Positions 8,811 through 18,987 are shown, counted from the first letter of the stretch. The stretch: 64,000 nucleotides of DNA from Curtobacterium sp. MCBA15_008 (GCF_001865065.1 NZ_MJGN01000012.1:105883-169882), one strand, 5' to 3'. Made by a program: numbers and translations. Notes: generated from the letters alone by a model not told the origin.

Positions 8811-8878
8811 GACGCAACGAAGGCGGTTGCTCGCAGCGGTACAGCGCTGCGAGCAACCGCCGGGGTTGCGTTTTGCGG
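8805..8878 (-). terminator. Nested-palindrome terminator of proS
   Basis: A perfect 17-bp stem (GGCGGTTGCTCGCAGCG and its complement, 6-nt loop) lies directly after the proS stop. A second pair of arms surrounds it, CCGCAAGACGCAAC and GTTGCGTTTTGCGG, with one mismatch. On the minus strand the stem is followed by TTCGTTGCGTCTTG, a plausible U-rich release segment. Because the outer arms are complementary, the T-rich stretch occurs on both strands and termination could be bidirectional. There is no plus-strand gene upstream, so proS is the likely client. Confidence 0.75.
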
Positions 8879-8888
8879 AAGCCGGGGA

Positions 8889-10640
8889 CTAGATCGCGCG
8901 GACGGCCTCGAGCAGCTCGGCGACCGGGACGTCGCGTCGCTCGCCACTCGCACGGTCCCAGAGCTCGACGACACCGTCGGCGGCGCCGCGACCCGCGACG
9001 ACGACGATCGGCATGCCGAGCAGTTCGGCGTCGCGGAGCTTCACACCAGGCGACACCTTCGGACGGTCGTCGTAGAGCACGTCGAACCGATCGCCCTCGA
9101 GCTCGGTGACGATCGACGTCGCCAGGTCGTAGGCGACCTGGTCACGGCCGGTGGCGACGATGTGCACGTCGAACGGCGCGACGTTCTTCGGCCAGACCAG
9201 GCCCTTCTCGTCGTTGTGCGCCTCGGCGAGGATCGCCAGGATGCGCGTCACGCCGATGCCGTACGAGCCCATAGTGACGGTGACGAGCTTGCCGTTCTCG
9301 TCCTGCACCTTGAGCCCCAGGGCCTCGGCGTACTTGCGGCCGAGCTGGAACACGTGGCCGATCTCCATGCCACGGGCGGTCTCGAGCGGGCCGGAGCCGT
9401 CGGGTGCCGGGTCGCCGGCGCGGACGTCGGAGACCTCGGCGACGCCGTCCGCCACGAAGTCACGACCGGCGACGAGGCCGGACACGTGCACGCCGCGCTC
9501 GTTCGCCCCGGTGATCCAGCTCGTGCCGTCGACCACGCGGGGGTCGACGAAGTAGCGGATGCCCGTGGCGCTGTCGGCGCCGAGGACCTGCGGGCCGATG
9601 TAGCCCTTCACCAGGCCCTTGTGCTTGCGGAAGTCGTCGTCGCCGGCGGCCTCGACCTCGGCCGGCCCGAAGGCCACCTCGGCGCGCTTCAGGTCGACGT
9701 CACGGTCGCCGGGGAGCCCGACGACGACGACCTCGCGCGTGCCGTCCAGGTGGGTCAGCGCGAGCACGACGTTCTTCAGCGTGTCGGCCGCGGTCCACGG
9801 CGCGCCGTCGCGCGGTGCCACCTGGTTCGCGTGGGCGACGAGGGTGTCGATCGTGGGGGTGTCCGACGCCGGCAGGAGCACGGCTTCGGGCTGGCCCTCG
9901 ATCGGCAGCGATTCGGGGACCGGCGTGACGTACGCCTCGACGTTGGCCGCGTAGCCGCCGGCGCTCCGGACGAAGGTGTCCTCGCCGACGCCGATCGGGT
10001 GCAGGAACTCCTCGGACTTCGAGCCGCCCATCGCTCCGGCGTCGGCCTTGACGATGACGTACTCGAGGCCGAGGCGCGCGAAGACCTTCTCGTAGGCGTC
10101 GCGCATGACCTGGTAGCTGCGGTCGAGGCCCTCGTCGGTGAGGTCGAACGAGTACGCGTCCTTCATGGTGAACTCGCGGCCGCGCAGCAGCCCGGCGCGG
10201 GGCCGTGCCTCGTCGCGGTACTTGTCCTGGATCTGGAACAGCGTGACCGGCAGGTCCTTGTACGACGAGTACAGGTCCTTCACCAGCAGCGCGAACATCT
10301 CCTCGTGCGTGGGCGCGAGCAGGTAGTCGGCGCCCTTGCGGTCCTGCAGGCGGAACATGCCCTCGCCGTACTCGGTCCAGCGGTTGGTCGCCTCGTACGG
10401 CTCGCGCGGCAGCAGCGCCGGCAGCAGGACCTCCTGCGCACCGGCGGCGACCATCTCGTCGCGGATGATCCCCTCGATGCGGGCGCGGACGCGCAGGCCG
10501 AGCGGCAGCCAGGCGAAGATGCCCGGGGCCTGGCGACGGACGTACCCGGCGCGGACGAGCAGCTTCGCGCTCGTCACCTCGGCGTCGGAGGGGTCGTCGC
10601 GGAGCGTACGGAGGAACAGATGCGAAAGCCGTGTGACCAC
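8889..10640 (-). CDS. proS: Prolyl-tRNA synthetase, bacterial type
   Basis: Charges tRNA-Pro. At 583 residues it is the bacterial class II type with an editing insertion. The N-terminal pattern [25 protein letters not shown] is typical of the family, as are motif 2 ([17 protein letters not shown]) and motif 3 near [12 protein letters not shown]. The INS editing domain (about residues 220-390) separates them, and an HGTP-type anticodon-binding domain ends the protein. The start is GTG. It lies 41 bp downstream of ispG and is followed by a strong terminator. Confidence 0.97.
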   Translation of the reverse strand: MVTRLSHLFLRTLRDDPSDAEVTSAKLLVRAGYVRRQAPGIFAWLPLGLRVRARIEGIIRDEMVAAGAQEVLLPALLPREPYEATNRWTEYGEGMFRLQDRKGADYLLAPTHEEMFALLVKDLYSSYKDLPVTLFQIQDKYRDEARPRAGLLRGREFTMKDAYSFDLTDEGLDRSYQVMRDAYEKVFARLGLEYVIVKADAGAMGGSKSEEFLHPIGVGEDTFVRSAGGYAANVEAYVTPVPESLPIEGQPEAVLLPASDTPTIDTLVAHANQVAPRDGAPWTAADTLKNVVLALTHLDGTREVVVVGLPGDRDVDLKRAEVAFGPAEVEAAGDDDFRKHKGLVKGYIGPQVLGADSATGIRYFVDPRVVDGTSWITGANERGVHVSGLVAGRDFVADGVAEVSDVRAGDPAPDGSGPLETARGMEIGHVFQLGRKYAEALGLKVQDENGKLVTVTMGSYGIGVTRILAILAEAHNDEKGLVWPKNVAPFDVHIVATGRDQVAYDLATSIVTELEGDRFDVLYDDRPKVSPGVKLRDAELLGMPIVVVAGRGAADGVVELWDRASGERRDVPVAELLEAVRAI

Positions 10641-10681
10641 GGGGTCAGCCTAGCGGCGGTGCCGGGCCGACCGCGTCGCCG

Positions 10682-11836
10682 CTAGACGGTGGTGACGACC
10701 TCGGGCTTGCCGGTCGCCGCCGCCGGGCCCATCTCGTCGGCGATGCGGTTCGCCTCGGCGATGAGCGTCTGGACGATCTCTGCCTCGGGCACGGTCTTCA
10801 CGACGGTGCCCTTCACGAAGATCTGGCCCTTGCCGTTGCCGGAAGCCACACCGAGGTCGGCTTCGCGTGCTTCGCCCGGACCGTTCACGACGCAGCCCAT
10901 CACGGCGACGCGGAGCGGGACGGTCATGCCGTCGAGCCCCTTCGTGACGTCGTTGGCCAGCTGGTAGACGTCGACCTGGGCGCGGCCGCAGCTCGGGCAG
11001 GACACGATCTCGAGCTTGCGCTCGCGAAGGTTGAGGGACTGCAGGATCTGCAGGCCGACCTTCACCTCTTGCGCGGGCGGGGCGGAGAGCGAGACGCGGA
11101 TGGTGTCGCCGATGCCCTCGGCGAGCAGGACGCCGAACGCGGTGGCGCTCTTGATCGTGCCCTGGAACTCCGGGCCGGCCTCGGTCACGCCGAGGTGCAG
11201 CGGCCAGTCACCGGCCGCGGCGAGCTGGCGGTACGCCTTCACCATGACGATCGGGTCGTTGTGCTTGACGGAGATCTTGAAGTCGTGGAAGTCGTGCTCC
11301 TCGAAGAGGCTCGCTTCCCAGACGGCGGACTCGACCAGGGCCTCCGGCGTGGCCTTGCCGTACTTCTGCAGCAGGCTGGGCTCGAGCGACCCCGCGTTCA
11401 CGCCGATCCGGAGCGAGACGCCGGCGTCCTTCGCGGCCTTGGCGATGGCGCCGACCTGGTCGTCGAACTTGCGGATGTTGCCCGGGTTCACGCGGACCGC
11501 GGCACACCCGGCGTCGATCGCCTGGAAGACGTACTTCGGCTGGAAGTGGATGTCGGCGATCACGGGGATCTGCGACTTCTTCGCGATGATCGCCAGCGCG
11601 TCGGCGTCGTCCTGCGTCGGCACGGCCACACGCACGATGTCGCAGCCCGAGGCGGTGAGCTCGGCGATCTGCTGCAGCGTGGCGTTGATGTTCGTCGTCT
11701 GCGTCGTGGTCATCGACTGGACGGACACCGGCGCATCGCCGCCCACGAGCACCTTGCCGACCCGGATCTGCCGGGACTTGCGGCGCGGGGCGAGGGTTTC
11801 GGGGACTTTCGGCAGACCGAGGTTCACTGCTGGCAC
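10682..11836 (-). CDS. ispG: 4-hydroxy-3-methylbut-2-enyl diphosphate synthase (flavodoxin/ferredoxin)
   Basis: Converts MEcPP to HMBPP, the penultimate step of the MEP isoprenoid pathway, using a 4Fe-4S cluster. The family start [21 protein letters not shown] is followed by the TIM-barrel half. The cluster cysteines appear near the end in SCPSCGR and [12 protein letters not shown] chose the GTG giving MPAVNLGLP, the usual N-terminus in this family, giving 384 residues; the frame is open further upstream but that reading runs into the preceding gene. Its MEP partner dxr lies about 3.5 kb upstream in the same direction. Confidence 0.96.
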   Translation of the reverse strand: MPAVNLGLPKVPETLAPRRKSRQIRVGKVLVGGDAPVSVQSMTTTQTTNINATLQQIAELTASGCDIVRVAVPTQDDADALAIIAKKSQIPVIADIHFQPKYVFQAIDAGCAAVRVNPGNIRKFDDQVGAIAKAAKDAGVSLRIGVNAGSLEPSLLQKYGKATPEALVESAVWEASLFEEHDFHDFKISVKHNDPIVMVKAYRQLAAAGDWPLHLGVTEAGPEFQGTIKSATAFGVLLAEGIGDTIRVSLSAPPAQEVKVGLQILQSLNLRERKLEIVSCPSCGRAQVDVYQLANDVTKGLDGMTVPLRVAVMGCVVNGPGEAREADLGVASGNGKGQIFVKGTVVKTVPEAEIVQTLIAEANRIADEMGPAAATGKPEVVTTV

Positions 11837-11846
11837 GTGGTGCACT

Positions 11847-12440
11847 CTACGCGCTCGGGATGTCCGTCTCGGTGCGCGCTGACAGGTCCGCCGCCGTGTC
11901 GACGACGGTGATGAGCGGGGCGTACAGGCGCATCGCCGCCAGGGCGCGCTCGTGGTCGTCGTCACTCGCACCGGCGCAGGCCTCGGCGACCACCGTCACG
12001 GTGGCACCGGCATCCGCCGCCGCCAGCGCCGTCGACAGGACGCAGCAGTCCGTCGAGACCCCGGTGAGGACCAGGTGCGGGTGGTCGCCGACGACTGCCT
12101 GGAGGCCCGTCCCCCACTTGCCGAAGGTCGCTTCGGTGACGACGGGGTCGCGTCGGTCCGCCGCGGCCGACGCGAAGGGCTCGGTCAGGTCCCAGAGGGG
12201 GTCGCCCTCGGGCCGGAGGGCGAAGGGCCAGTCGCGGTAGTACGGCACCCACGCGCCCTGCGGCCGCTCGGGTGCGACGAAGCGCGTGAAGACCGTGCGG
12301 CCGGTGAAGCGCGGCAGCAGCCGTTCGATGCCGGCGGTGGCGTGGTCGTACCGCGGCGCGGCCCACGGGCTGTCCCCCGTGAAGACCTGCTGCATGTCGA
12401 TGACCACGAGCCAGGCGTCGTCCGGAGCTGCCCCGGTCAC
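11847..12440 (-). CDS. Isochorismatase-family cysteine hydrolase
   Basis: A 197-residue alpha/beta hydrolase of the nicotinamidase/isochorismatase superfamily. The catalytic Asp lies in VVIDMQQVF and the nucleophilic Cys in [20 protein letters not shown]. The lysine of the usual Asp-Lys-Cys triad is not obvious; the nearest candidate is in TFGKWG. The GTG start overlaps the stop of the upstream NCS1 permease (GTGA), so the two products are probably made together. A shared imported substrate (an amide or N-heterocycle) is a reasonable inference; the actual substrate is unknown. It ends 10 bp before ispG. Confidence 0.8.
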   Translation of the reverse strand: MTGAAPDDAWLVVIDMQQVFTGDSPWAAPRYDHATAGIERLLPRFTGRTVFTRFVAPERPQGAWVPYYRDWPFALRPEGDPLWDLTEPFASAAADRRDPVVTEATFGKWGTGLQAVVGDHPHLVLTGVSTDCCVLSTALAAADAGATVTVVAEACAGASDDDHERALAAMRLYAPLITVVDTAADLSARTETDIPSA

Positions 12441-13891
12441 CGGCGTGCCTCTTGCCGGCGGACTGCGCCGCGGGCGGTCAGGAGCGTGCCGACGAACCCG
12501 ACGACGAGCGCCACGAGGACCCCGAGGTTCGCGTACGCCCACGCGCCGTCACGGCCACCGAGGCCGAGCGGTCCGAGCAGGTAGCCCTGCCAGGACAGCC
12601 AGGCGGGGGACGCCAGGGTGACCAGTCCCCAGCCGAGGGCGGTCCCGATCGCCACGAGTGCGATGGCGCCCCAGCGGACGTCACCGTAGCGGCCACGACG
12701 ATCGTCGAGCTCGCCCTCGGCGTACGCCGAGCGTCGGAGCACCACGTCGGCGACGAAGACGCCGGCCCAGGCGGCGATCGGCACGCCGAGGGTGATGAGG
12801 AACGCCTGGAACGGCCCGATGAAGTCCTTCGCGAAGAAGGCGATGTAGACCGCGCCGGCGACCATGAACACCCCGTCGACCCCGGCGGCGACCGGGCGCG
12901 GGATCTTCACGCCGACGCTGAGGAGGGCCAGCCCCGACGAGTAGATGTCGAGTACCGCACCGCCGACCAGGCCGAGGATCGCGACGAGGGCGAACGGGAT
13001 GAGGAACCAGACCGGCAGGATGGTCGTCAGGGCACCGATCGGGTCCGCGCCGATCGCGGCGCTGAGCTTCGGTGAGGAGCCGGCGAGCAGGACGCCGAAG
13101 ACCACCAGCACCGCCGGTGCCAGCGCTCCGCCGAACGTGGTCCACCAGACCACGCCGCCGGTCGAGGCCGACCGCGGCAGGTACCGCGAGTAGTCGGCGG
13201 CGGCGTTGACCCAGCCCAGCCCGAAACCGGTCATCACGAGCACGAGCGCCCCGATGACCTGCTGGCCGCTGCCGGAGGGCATCGCGGCGATCGCACCGAA
13301 GTCGATGGACGGCGCGGCGAGCACCACGTAGACGACCGTCAGCACGCCCGTGATCACCGTGATCCAGGTCTGCAGGCGCATGATCACGTCGAAGCCCGCG
13401 ACGCCCGCACCGACCACGAGGGCGGCGACGACCACGAGTGCGACGACCTTGGTCAGCACGCCGCCGTCCCAGCCGAGCTCCTCGAACACCGTCGACGTCG
13501 CCAGGACCGCCAGCGCGGCGAGGGCCGTCTCCCACCCGACGGTGAGGATCCAGCTCAGGAACGAGGGCACCCGGTTCCCCCGTACGCCGAACGCCGCGCG
13601 GCTCAGCACCATCGTCGGGGCCGACCCACGCTTGCCCGCGATCGCGACGACGCCGCAGAGCAGGAACGAGAACGCGACGCCGATCACCGAGACGACCGTG
13701 GCCTGCCAGAACGAGATGCCGAAGCCGACCACGAACGACCCGTACGCGATGCCGAGGACGGAGATGTTCGCCGCGAACCACGGCCAGAACAAGCCCCGGG
13801 GCGTGCCCTTCCGGTCGGACTCGGCGATGACGTCGAGGCCCTGACGCTCGACGGTGCGAACCTCGGAGGGGTTCGTGGGCGCTGTGCTCAT
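12437..13891 (-). CDS. NCS1-family nucleobase:cation symporter
   Basis: A 484-residue, 12-helix permease of the cytosine/purine/allantoin (NCS1) family. Family features are the N-terminal FWPWFAANISVLGIAYGSF, the first discontinuous helix FGVRGNRVPSFLSWILTVGWE, and the helix 6 region FGLGWVNAAADYSRYLPR. Known members import cytosine, purines, hydantoins, allantoin or vitamins; the substrate cannot be read here. It is coupled by a 4-bp overlap to the downstream cysteine hydrolase, which may act on the imported compound. The pair is inserted between rseP and ispG. Confidence 0.9.
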   Translation of the reverse strand: MSTAPTNPSEVRTVERQGLDVIAESDRKGTPRGLFWPWFAANISVLGIAYGSFVVGFGISFWQATVVSVIGVAFSFLLCGVVAIAGKRGSAPTMVLSRAAFGVRGNRVPSFLSWILTVGWETALAALAVLATSTVFEELGWDGGVLTKVVALVVVAALVVGAGVAGFDVIMRLQTWITVITGVLTVVYVVLAAPSIDFGAIAAMPSGSGQQVIGALVLVMTGFGLGWVNAAADYSRYLPRSASTGGVVWWTTFGGALAPAVLVVFGVLLAGSSPKLSAAIGADPIGALTTILPVWFLIPFALVAILGLVGGAVLDIYSSGLALLSVGVKIPRPVAAGVDGVFMVAGAVYIAFFAKDFIGPFQAFLITLGVPIAAWAGVFVADVVLRRSAYAEGELDDRRGRYGDVRWGAIALVAIGTALGWGLVTLASPAWLSWQGYLLGPLGLGGRDGAWAYANLGVLVALVVGFVGTLLTARGAVRRQEARR

Positions 13892-13915
13892 CCGCTGAGC
13901 GTAGCGCCGGGGCGA

Positions 13916-15277
13916 CTACCCGAACAGGTTGACCGGGCGCACGATGTCGGCGTAGATGAGCAGCGCGCTCATGCCGGCGAGCAGGACGACCACGACCATC
14001 GTCAGCGGCATGGTCTTCGCCAGGTCGATCGGCCCCGGGTCGGCCTTGCCGACGAGCCGGAACGCACGGCGCTTCACGGCCTCCCACAGGGCGCCGGCGA
14101 TGTGCCCGCCGTCGAGCGGCAGCAGCGGCACCATGTTGAGGACGAACAGGCCGATGTTGAGCGACGCCAGCAGTCCGAGGATCGTGTACGCCTTGTCGAC
14201 CACGGGCACGCCGCTCATCGACGAGACCTCGCCGATCGCCCGCCCGACGCCGACGACCGAGACCGGGCTGTCCTGCGACCGCTCCTGGGCGCCGAAGGCC
14301 GCGTTCCAGACCGCGACGAGTCGTTGCGGCAGGTCGATGATGAGGTGCGCCGACGCCGAGATCTGCGCTCCGGTCGCGGGCAGGACGGCGGCGGGCGACT
14401 GCCGGACGAGCGACTGGCCGATGCTCACGCCGACGACGCCGACCTGCTGGGTCTTCGTCGCGCCGTCGTCGTCCTTCGCGACCGTACCGTCCGCCGTGTA
14501 GACGTCGCGGGTGGCCGTGGTCGGGGTGATGTGCAGCGTCTTCTCGGCGCCGTCGCGCTCGACGACGACCGTGACGTCCTGGCCGGCGGACCGCTGGAAG
14601 ACCTCGGACACCTCGGCGATCGTCGGGTCCTGCTTGCCCGCGACCGACAGCACGACGTCGCCGGAGCGGATGCCGGCCTGCTTCGCCGGGGACACGGCGT
14701 CGCCCGAGGTGCACGTCGTCGCCTGGCTGGTCGGCAGGACGCAGTCGACGCTCGAGGTGAAGGTGGTGGTGGGCGCGCCGAAGCCGACGAGGAGCACCCC
14801 GAACAGGAAGACGCCGATCACGAGGTTCATGGCGGGTCCGGCGACCATCACGATGATCCGCTTCCACGGCGTCAGCCGGTAGAACGCCCGCGAGTCGTCG
14901 CCGCCGGAGTCGGCGATCTGCTCCGCGCTGGCCTGACGGGCGTCCTGCACGAACGCGCCGTACATGCCGGTGTTCGTGATCGCGTTCGCCCGACCGGACG
15001 CACGCGGCTTCAGCATGCCGACCATCGAGATGTAGCCGCCGAGCAGGATCGGGCGGATGCCGTACTCGGTCTCACCCCGGCGGAACGACCACATGGCCTT
15101 GCCGAACCCCAGCGAGTACTGCGTCACCTTGACGTTGAACAGCTTCGCGAAGGACAGGTGCCCCAGCTCGTGGAGTCCGATCGAGACCAGCAGGCCGATG
15201 ATGAAGACGACCACGCCGAGGACGAAGAGCAGGACGGATTCGACGGTCACCGGGAAAGGGTACGGGACGGTTGCCAT
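13916..15277 (-). CDS. rseP: RseP/Rip1-type site-2 zinc metalloprotease
   Basis: Intramembrane M50 protease that cleaves anti-sigma factors and other membrane substrates. The zinc site is HELGH in the first membrane helix; the third ligand region is MVPLLPLDGGHIAG near the C-terminus. A PDZ domain lies between (around GIRSGDVVLSVAGKQDP). The ATG start gives 453 residues; a GTG 27 bp further in (VTVESVLLF) fits the usual family N-terminus as well, and neither has a convincing ribosome-binding site. Downstream of dxr in the normal actinobacterial order, but here followed by the permease/hydrolase pair before ispG. Confidence 0.93.
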   Translation of the reverse strand: MATVPYPFPVTVESVLLFVLGVVVFIIGLLVSIGLHELGHLSFAKLFNVKVTQYSLGFGKAMWSFRRGETEYGIRPILLGGYISMVGMLKPRASGRANAITNTGMYGAFVQDARQASAEQIADSGGDDSRAFYRLTPWKRIIVMVAGPAMNLVIGVFLFGVLLVGFGAPTTTFTSSVDCVLPTSQATTCTSGDAVSPAKQAGIRSGDVVLSVAGKQDPTIAEVSEVFQRSAGQDVTVVVERDGAEKTLHITPTTATRDVYTADGTVAKDDDGATKTQQVGVVGVSIGQSLVRQSPAAVLPATGAQISASAHLIIDLPQRLVAVWNAAFGAQERSQDSPVSVVGVGRAIGEVSSMSGVPVVDKAYTILGLLASLNIGLFVLNMVPLLPLDGGHIAGALWEAVKRRAFRLVGKADPGPIDLAKTMPLTMVVVVLLAGMSALLIYADIVRPVNLFG

Positions 15278-15308
15278 GACGGAGCCGAGCGCCGTCTGGG
15301 AGGTGATC

Positions 15309-15367
15309 CGCGCCTCCAGGCAGTCGCCTTCTCGGGTCCGCAGCGTCCGTACCGGACTGGAGGCGCG
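15309..15367. repeat. Inverted pair of the CCTGGAGGCGCG repeat, rseP-dxr gap
   Basis: CGCGCCTCCAG and its exact complement CTGGAGGCGCG form 11-bp arms separated by 37 nt in the 97-bp space between dxr and rseP. The core is the same as in the repeats near 36.3, 47.3, 48.2, 56.7, 57.5 and 60.05 kb. It may fold in the dxr-rseP transcript and act as a partial terminator or stability element. Confidence 0.7.
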
Positions 15368-15374
15368 ACGCGCG

Positions 15375-16457
15375 TCAGCGGGAGAGCGTGCGGTCCGCCG
15401 CGGCGCGCGCCCAGCGCTCCGCTGCCAGCACGCCCTCGAGGGAGGGCTCCCCCGCGGTGTGCTCGTCGACGACGCGCTCCACCGTCTCGACGATGTCCAG
15501 GAAGCCGATCGCCCCCGCGTGGAACGCGGCGACGGCCTGCTCGTTCGCGGCGTTGAACACGGCCGGGAACGTCCCGCCGAGCTGCCCGACCCGCTTCGCC
15601 AGGGCCACCGCGCCGAACGCGGCGTCGTCGAGGGGCTCGAAGGTCCACGTGCTCGCGGTCGTCCAGTCCAGCGGCACCCCGACACCCGGCACACGGTCCG
15701 GCCACGCCAGGCCGAGCGCGATCGGCAGCCGCATGTCGGGCGGCGACGCCTGCGCGATCGTCGACCCGTCGGTGAACTCGACCATCGAGTGCACGATCGA
15801 CTGCGCGTGCACCGTGACGTCGATGCGGTCGTAGGGGACGTCGAAGAGCAGGTGGGCCTCGATGACCTCGAGGCCCTTGTTGACCAGCGTCGCGGAGTTC
15901 GTCGTCACCACGAGGCCCATGTCCCACGTCGGGTGTGCGAGTGCCTCGGCCGGCGTCACGTCGCGGAGTTCGGCGCGGGAGCGGCCGCGGAACGGGCCGC
16001 CGCTGGCGGTGAGGACCAGCCGACGGACCTCGTCGGCGGTGCCGGAGCGCAACGCCTGCGCGATCGCCGAGTGCTCGCTGTCGACGGGCACGATCTGCCC
16101 CGGGGCCGCGGCGGCCTGCACCAGCGGGCCGCCGACGATGAGGCTCTCCTTGTTCGCCAGGGCCAGCGTCGCGCCGGACTCGAGGACCGCCAGGGTCGGG
16201 CCGAGGCCGACCGATCCGGTGATGCCGTTGAGGACCACGTCGGCCTCGACGCTCCGGACGAGGCGCTCGGAGTCCTCGGCGCCGAACGCTGTGTCACGGA
16301 CGCCGAACCGCGCAGCCTGCTCGGCGACGAGCTCGCGGTTCCGGCCGGCGGTGAGGCCGACCACCTCGAAGCGGTCCGGGTTGCGGTCGACGACGTCGAG
16401 CGCCTGCGTGCCGATCGAGCCGGTGCTGCCGAGGATGACGACGCGGCGCTTGGCCAC
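15375..16457 (-). CDS. dxr: 1-deoxy-D-xylulose-5-phosphate reductoisomerase
   Basis: Second enzyme of the MEP pathway, converting DXP to MEP with NADPH and a divalent metal. The 360-residue protein has the NADPH-binding loop [24 protein letters not shown], and the metal and substrate motif [15 protein letters not shown] second motif follows at SGGPFRG with [12 protein letters not shown] AHPTWDMG, and FNAANEQAV lies near the end. The start is GTG, 2 bp after the FKBP gene stop. It is grouped with rseP and ispG, so two MEP enzymes share this region. Confidence 0.97.
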   Translation of the reverse strand: MAKRRVVILGSTGSIGTQALDVVDRNPDRFEVVGLTAGRNRELVAEQAARFGVRDTAFGAEDSERLVRSVEADVVLNGITGSVGLGPTLAVLESGATLALANKESLIVGGPLVQAAAAPGQIVPVDSEHSAIAQALRSGTADEVRRLVLTASGGPFRGRSRAELRDVTPAEALAHPTWDMGLVVTTNSATLVNKGLEVIEAHLLFDVPYDRIDVTVHAQSIVHSMVEFTDGSTIAQASPPDMRLPIALGLAWPDRVPGVGVPLDWTTASTWTFEPLDDAAFGAVALAKRVGQLGGTFPAVFNAANEQAVAAFHAGAIGFLDIVETVERVVDEHTAGEPSLEGVLAAERWARAAADRTLSR

Positions 16458-16459
16458 GG

Positions 16460-17431
16460 TCAGCCCTTGGCGAGGATGTCGACGACGAAGACCAGGGTGG
16501 CGTTCTTCGGGATGCCCGAGCCTTCGCGCGGCGTGGCCCCGTAGGCGTCTTCCGGAGTGGCGACGATGAGGACCTGCGAGCCGACCTTCTGCCCGACGAG
16601 ACCCGTCACGAAGCCCTTGATGAGCGAGCCCTCAGAGATGGTGAACGTCGTCGGGGCGCCCTTCGACCACGAGGAGTCGAACTCCTTGCCCGTGTCGTAG
16701 ACGACGCCCTTGTACTGCACGAGCGCGGTGTCGCCGTCGGCGATCGTGTCGCCCGTGCCCTGCTTGATGACCTCGGCCGTGGTCTTCGTCGGGGCGGCGA
16801 CGCCCTTCGGCACGGTGATCTCGGGCTCGCCGTCGGCCTTCTCCTTGACCGTGGGGAGCTTCGGGTCCTGCGTCTGCGGCTTGCCGGTCGCCTTCGTCGG
16901 GGTCTGGGCCACGACGTCGGCGACGACGACGATCTCGCCGCCGGTGTTGAACCCGAGCGCCGAGGACTGGCCGATGGCGGCGACGCGGTCCCCCACGTTC
17001 GAGCAGGCCAGGAGCGCACCGAACCCGGTGCCACCGACCGACAGGACCTGCGGGTTGCCCTGGTCGAAGCCGACCGTGCCGAGCTTCTTCGCGTCCGACG
17101 CCTGGTAGACGCTGTACGAGACCTGCGCGTACTCGCCGTCCTTGAGCGCAGCGCCCTTGCCCTGCGTGACGGTGCTGGCCTGGGGCTTCTTCGCCGAGAG
17201 GCCACCGTCGAACTCCACCGTCGGCGCGGTCTTCCCGCCGAACGCGCCACTGACCGTGATCGCCTTCGACGAGGCGCCCGGCTTCGGGCAGGACGTGATC
17301 GCCGAGGCGGTAGCGCTCGCGGACGGCGTCGGGCTGGCGGAGCCGCCACCCGATCCGGAGCCGGAGCATGCGGCGAGGCCCAGCACGACGGCGGGGACGA
17401 GGGCGATCGGGAGGAGACGCAGACGCTTCAC
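16460..17431 (-). CDS. FKBP-type peptidyl-prolyl isomerase lipoprotein
   Basis: A secreted, membrane-anchored protein folding helper. The signal peptide ends in a lipobox (LAAC, Cys at about residue 22), followed by a Ser/Gly/Ala linker. The 323-residue protein has two FKBP-like halves. The C-terminal one (from about residue 210) has the recognisable pattern [40 protein letters not shown] and [14 protein letters not shown]. The N-terminal half ([15 protein letters not shown] to VVVADVV) is more diverged and may not be active. It lies 6 bp downstream of the OsmC gene and 2 bp upstream of dxr. Confidence 0.92.
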   Translation of the reverse strand: MKRLRLLPIALVPAVVLGLAACSGSGSGGGSASPTPSASATASAITSCPKPGASSKAITVSGAFGGKTAPTVEFDGGLSAKKPQASTVTQGKGAALKDGEYAQVSYSVYQASDAKKLGTVGFDQGNPQVLSVGGTGFGALLACSNVGDRVAAIGQSSALGFNTGGEIVVVADVVAQTPTKATGKPQTQDPKLPTVKEKADGEPEITVPKGVAAPTKTTAEVIKQGTGDTIADGDTALVQYKGVVYDTGKEFDSSWSKGAPTTFTISEGSLIKGFVTGLVGQKVGSQVLIVATPEDAYGATPREGSGIPKNATLVFVVDILAKG

Positions 17432-17437
17432 GAGGAC

Positions 17438-17914
17438 CTAGTGTGCCGCACGGACCTTGGTGTGCGGGGCGTGGTGCACAGGAAAGGCCACCGAGCGGGC
17501 GATGAAGCAGAGACTCGACGCCGTGGCGTGCGCTGCCTCGGCGTCGGCCACCCGGTCGGCCTCGAGGATCGTGACGACGGGGTGCAGCGTCGCCTCGGTG
17601 AGCTCGCCCGAGCCGTCGCGGTTGAGGTTGAGGCTCGCGGTCGCCCGGTCCTCGTAGTCCACGACGGTGAAGCCCTGCGTCACGGCGACGTGCAGGTAGC
17701 TCAGCATGTGGCACTGCGCGAGCGACGCCAGGACCATCTCCTCGGGGTTCCAGCGCTCGCGGTCGCCACGGAAGGTCGGGTCGGCGGACCCCGCGATGTC
17801 GTGCTTGCCGGTGGCCGTGACGTCGTGCTCGCGACCGTAGTCGCGGTAGCCGCTCGTGCCGGAGCCGCGGTCGCCCGTCCAGCGGACGGAGACCTCGTAG
17901 GAGTGGTCGGTCAC
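17438..17914 (-). CDS. OsmC/Ohr family protein
   Basis: A 158-residue protein of the OsmC superfamily, whose members reduce organic or lipid hydroperoxides with two cysteines. One Cys is in VLASLAQCHMLSYL and the other in ATASSLCFIARSV, the expected placement. The block ADPTFRGDRERWNPEEM is typical of the YhfA/OsmC-like branch. The start is GTG. It appears to be first in the OsmC-FKBP-dxr-rseP run and diverges from the asparaginase gene with an 80-bp gap that should hold both promoters; I could not pick out convincing hexamers there. Confidence 0.88.
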   Translation of the reverse strand: MTDHSYEVSVRWTGDRGSGTSGYRDYGREHDVTATGKHDIAGSADPTFRGDRERWNPEEMVLASLAQCHMLSYLHVAVTQGFTVVDYEDRATASLNLNRDGSGELTEATLHPVVTILEADRVADAEAAHATASSLCFIARSVAFPVHHAPHTKVRAAH

Positions 17915-17994
17915 GAGCGGGTCCTTCGTTCGGAGTGGCGGTGCGGTCGTCCGGCGTGTGCGGGTGCGGGCGGCCGCGTCGGTAGGGTGGCGGC

Positions 17995-18987
17995 ATGACG
18001 GTGAGCCCCGATGTCCGCACTGATCGCCATCCTCTCACCGCCGACGGGTCGGTCGAGTTGGCTGTCCTCGATCGCAACGGCTTCGACGAGAGCCGGCACG
18101 TCGGCGCCGGTGTGCTCGTCGCCCCGGACGGCACCGTCGTGGACGCCGTCGGTGACGTGCAGGCGAGCATCTACCCCCGCTCGACGATGAAGCCGTTCCA
18201 GGCGTTGGCGATCCGCCGGGCCGGAGCGGTGTTCTCCGACGAGGAACTCGTGCTCACCACCGCGAGCCACGCCGGCACCGCCGCCCACCAGGCCATCGCC
18301 CTGCACATGCTCGAGTCCTTCGACCACGTCGAGGCCGACCTCGGGTGCCCTCCCGACCTGCCGTTCGACCGAGCCACCGCCCGCACGATGGACGGCCCCC
18401 GTCGCCTCGCGATGAACTGCTCGGGCAAGCACGCCGGCATGCTCGCTGCCTGCCGGGTGAACGGTTGGGACGAGGCCACCTACCTCGACATCACGCACCC
18501 ACTGCAGCAGCGCGTCCGGTCCACCGTCGAGGAGTTCGCCCACGAGACCGTCGACGTCGTCGGCACCGACGGGTGCGGTGCCCCGGTGTTCCCGCTGACC
18601 CTGACCGGCCTCGCGCGCGGCTTCGCGGGCGTCGTCGCCCGGGCGGAGTCCGACACCGCGGCCCTGACGGACGCGGTGCTCGACCACCCGTGGGCGCTCG
18701 ACGGCATCGGTCGGGCGAACACGGTGACGATCGAACGGCTCCGCGTGCTCGCGAAGCTCGGCGCCGAGGGCGTCATGGTGATGGGCCTGCCGGGTGGTGC
18801 GGCCGTCGCCGTGAAGACGCTCGACGGCTCGCAGCGCGCGGGGACCCTCGCGGCGCTGACGCTGCTCGAGCGGAACGGCCTGGTCGACGCGGCCGGTGTG
18901 GCGGACGTCATGGCGGCGACGGGCGAGCAGGTGCTCGGTGGAGGGGTCCCGGTCGGCGCGGTCCGGGTCGGCGCCGGACTGCGCTGA
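17995..18987 (+). CDS. L-asparaginase of the Rhizobium etli (AnsA/ReAV) type
   Basis: A 330-residue member of the asparaginase II family typified by R. etli, unrelated in sequence to E. coli AnsA/AnsB. The residues known from that enzyme are recognisable: the S-x2-K pair in YPRSTMKPFQ, Ser in TTASHAGT, Cys and Lys in MNCSGKHAGML, and Asp and Cys in GTDGCGAPVF. It likely hydrolyses asparagine to aspartate and ammonia in the cytosol. It is a lone plus-strand gene, divergent from the OsmC gene and convergent with the next hypothetical gene. Confidence 0.9.
   Translation: MTVSPDVRTDRHPLTADGSVELAVLDRNGFDESRHVGAGVLVAPDGTVVDAVGDVQASIYPRSTMKPFQALAIRRAGAVFSDEELVLTTASHAGTAAHQAIALHMLESFDHVEADLGCPPDLPFDRATARTMDGPRRLAMNCSGKHAGMLAACRVNGWDEATYLDITHPLQQRVRSTVEEFAHETVDVVGTDGCGAPVFPLTLTGLARGFAGVVARAESDTAALTDAVLDHPWALDGIGRANTVTIERLRVLAKLGAEGVMVMGLPGGAAVAVKTLDGSQRAGTLAALTLLERNGLVDAAGVADVMAATGEQVLGGGVPVGAVRVGAGLR

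Noticed and set aside
12095-12106. TGCCTGGAGGCC in the cysteine hydrolase gene as a repeat copy
   Set aside because: The match stops before the GCGCG part of the core and the codons encode a family-typical segment.
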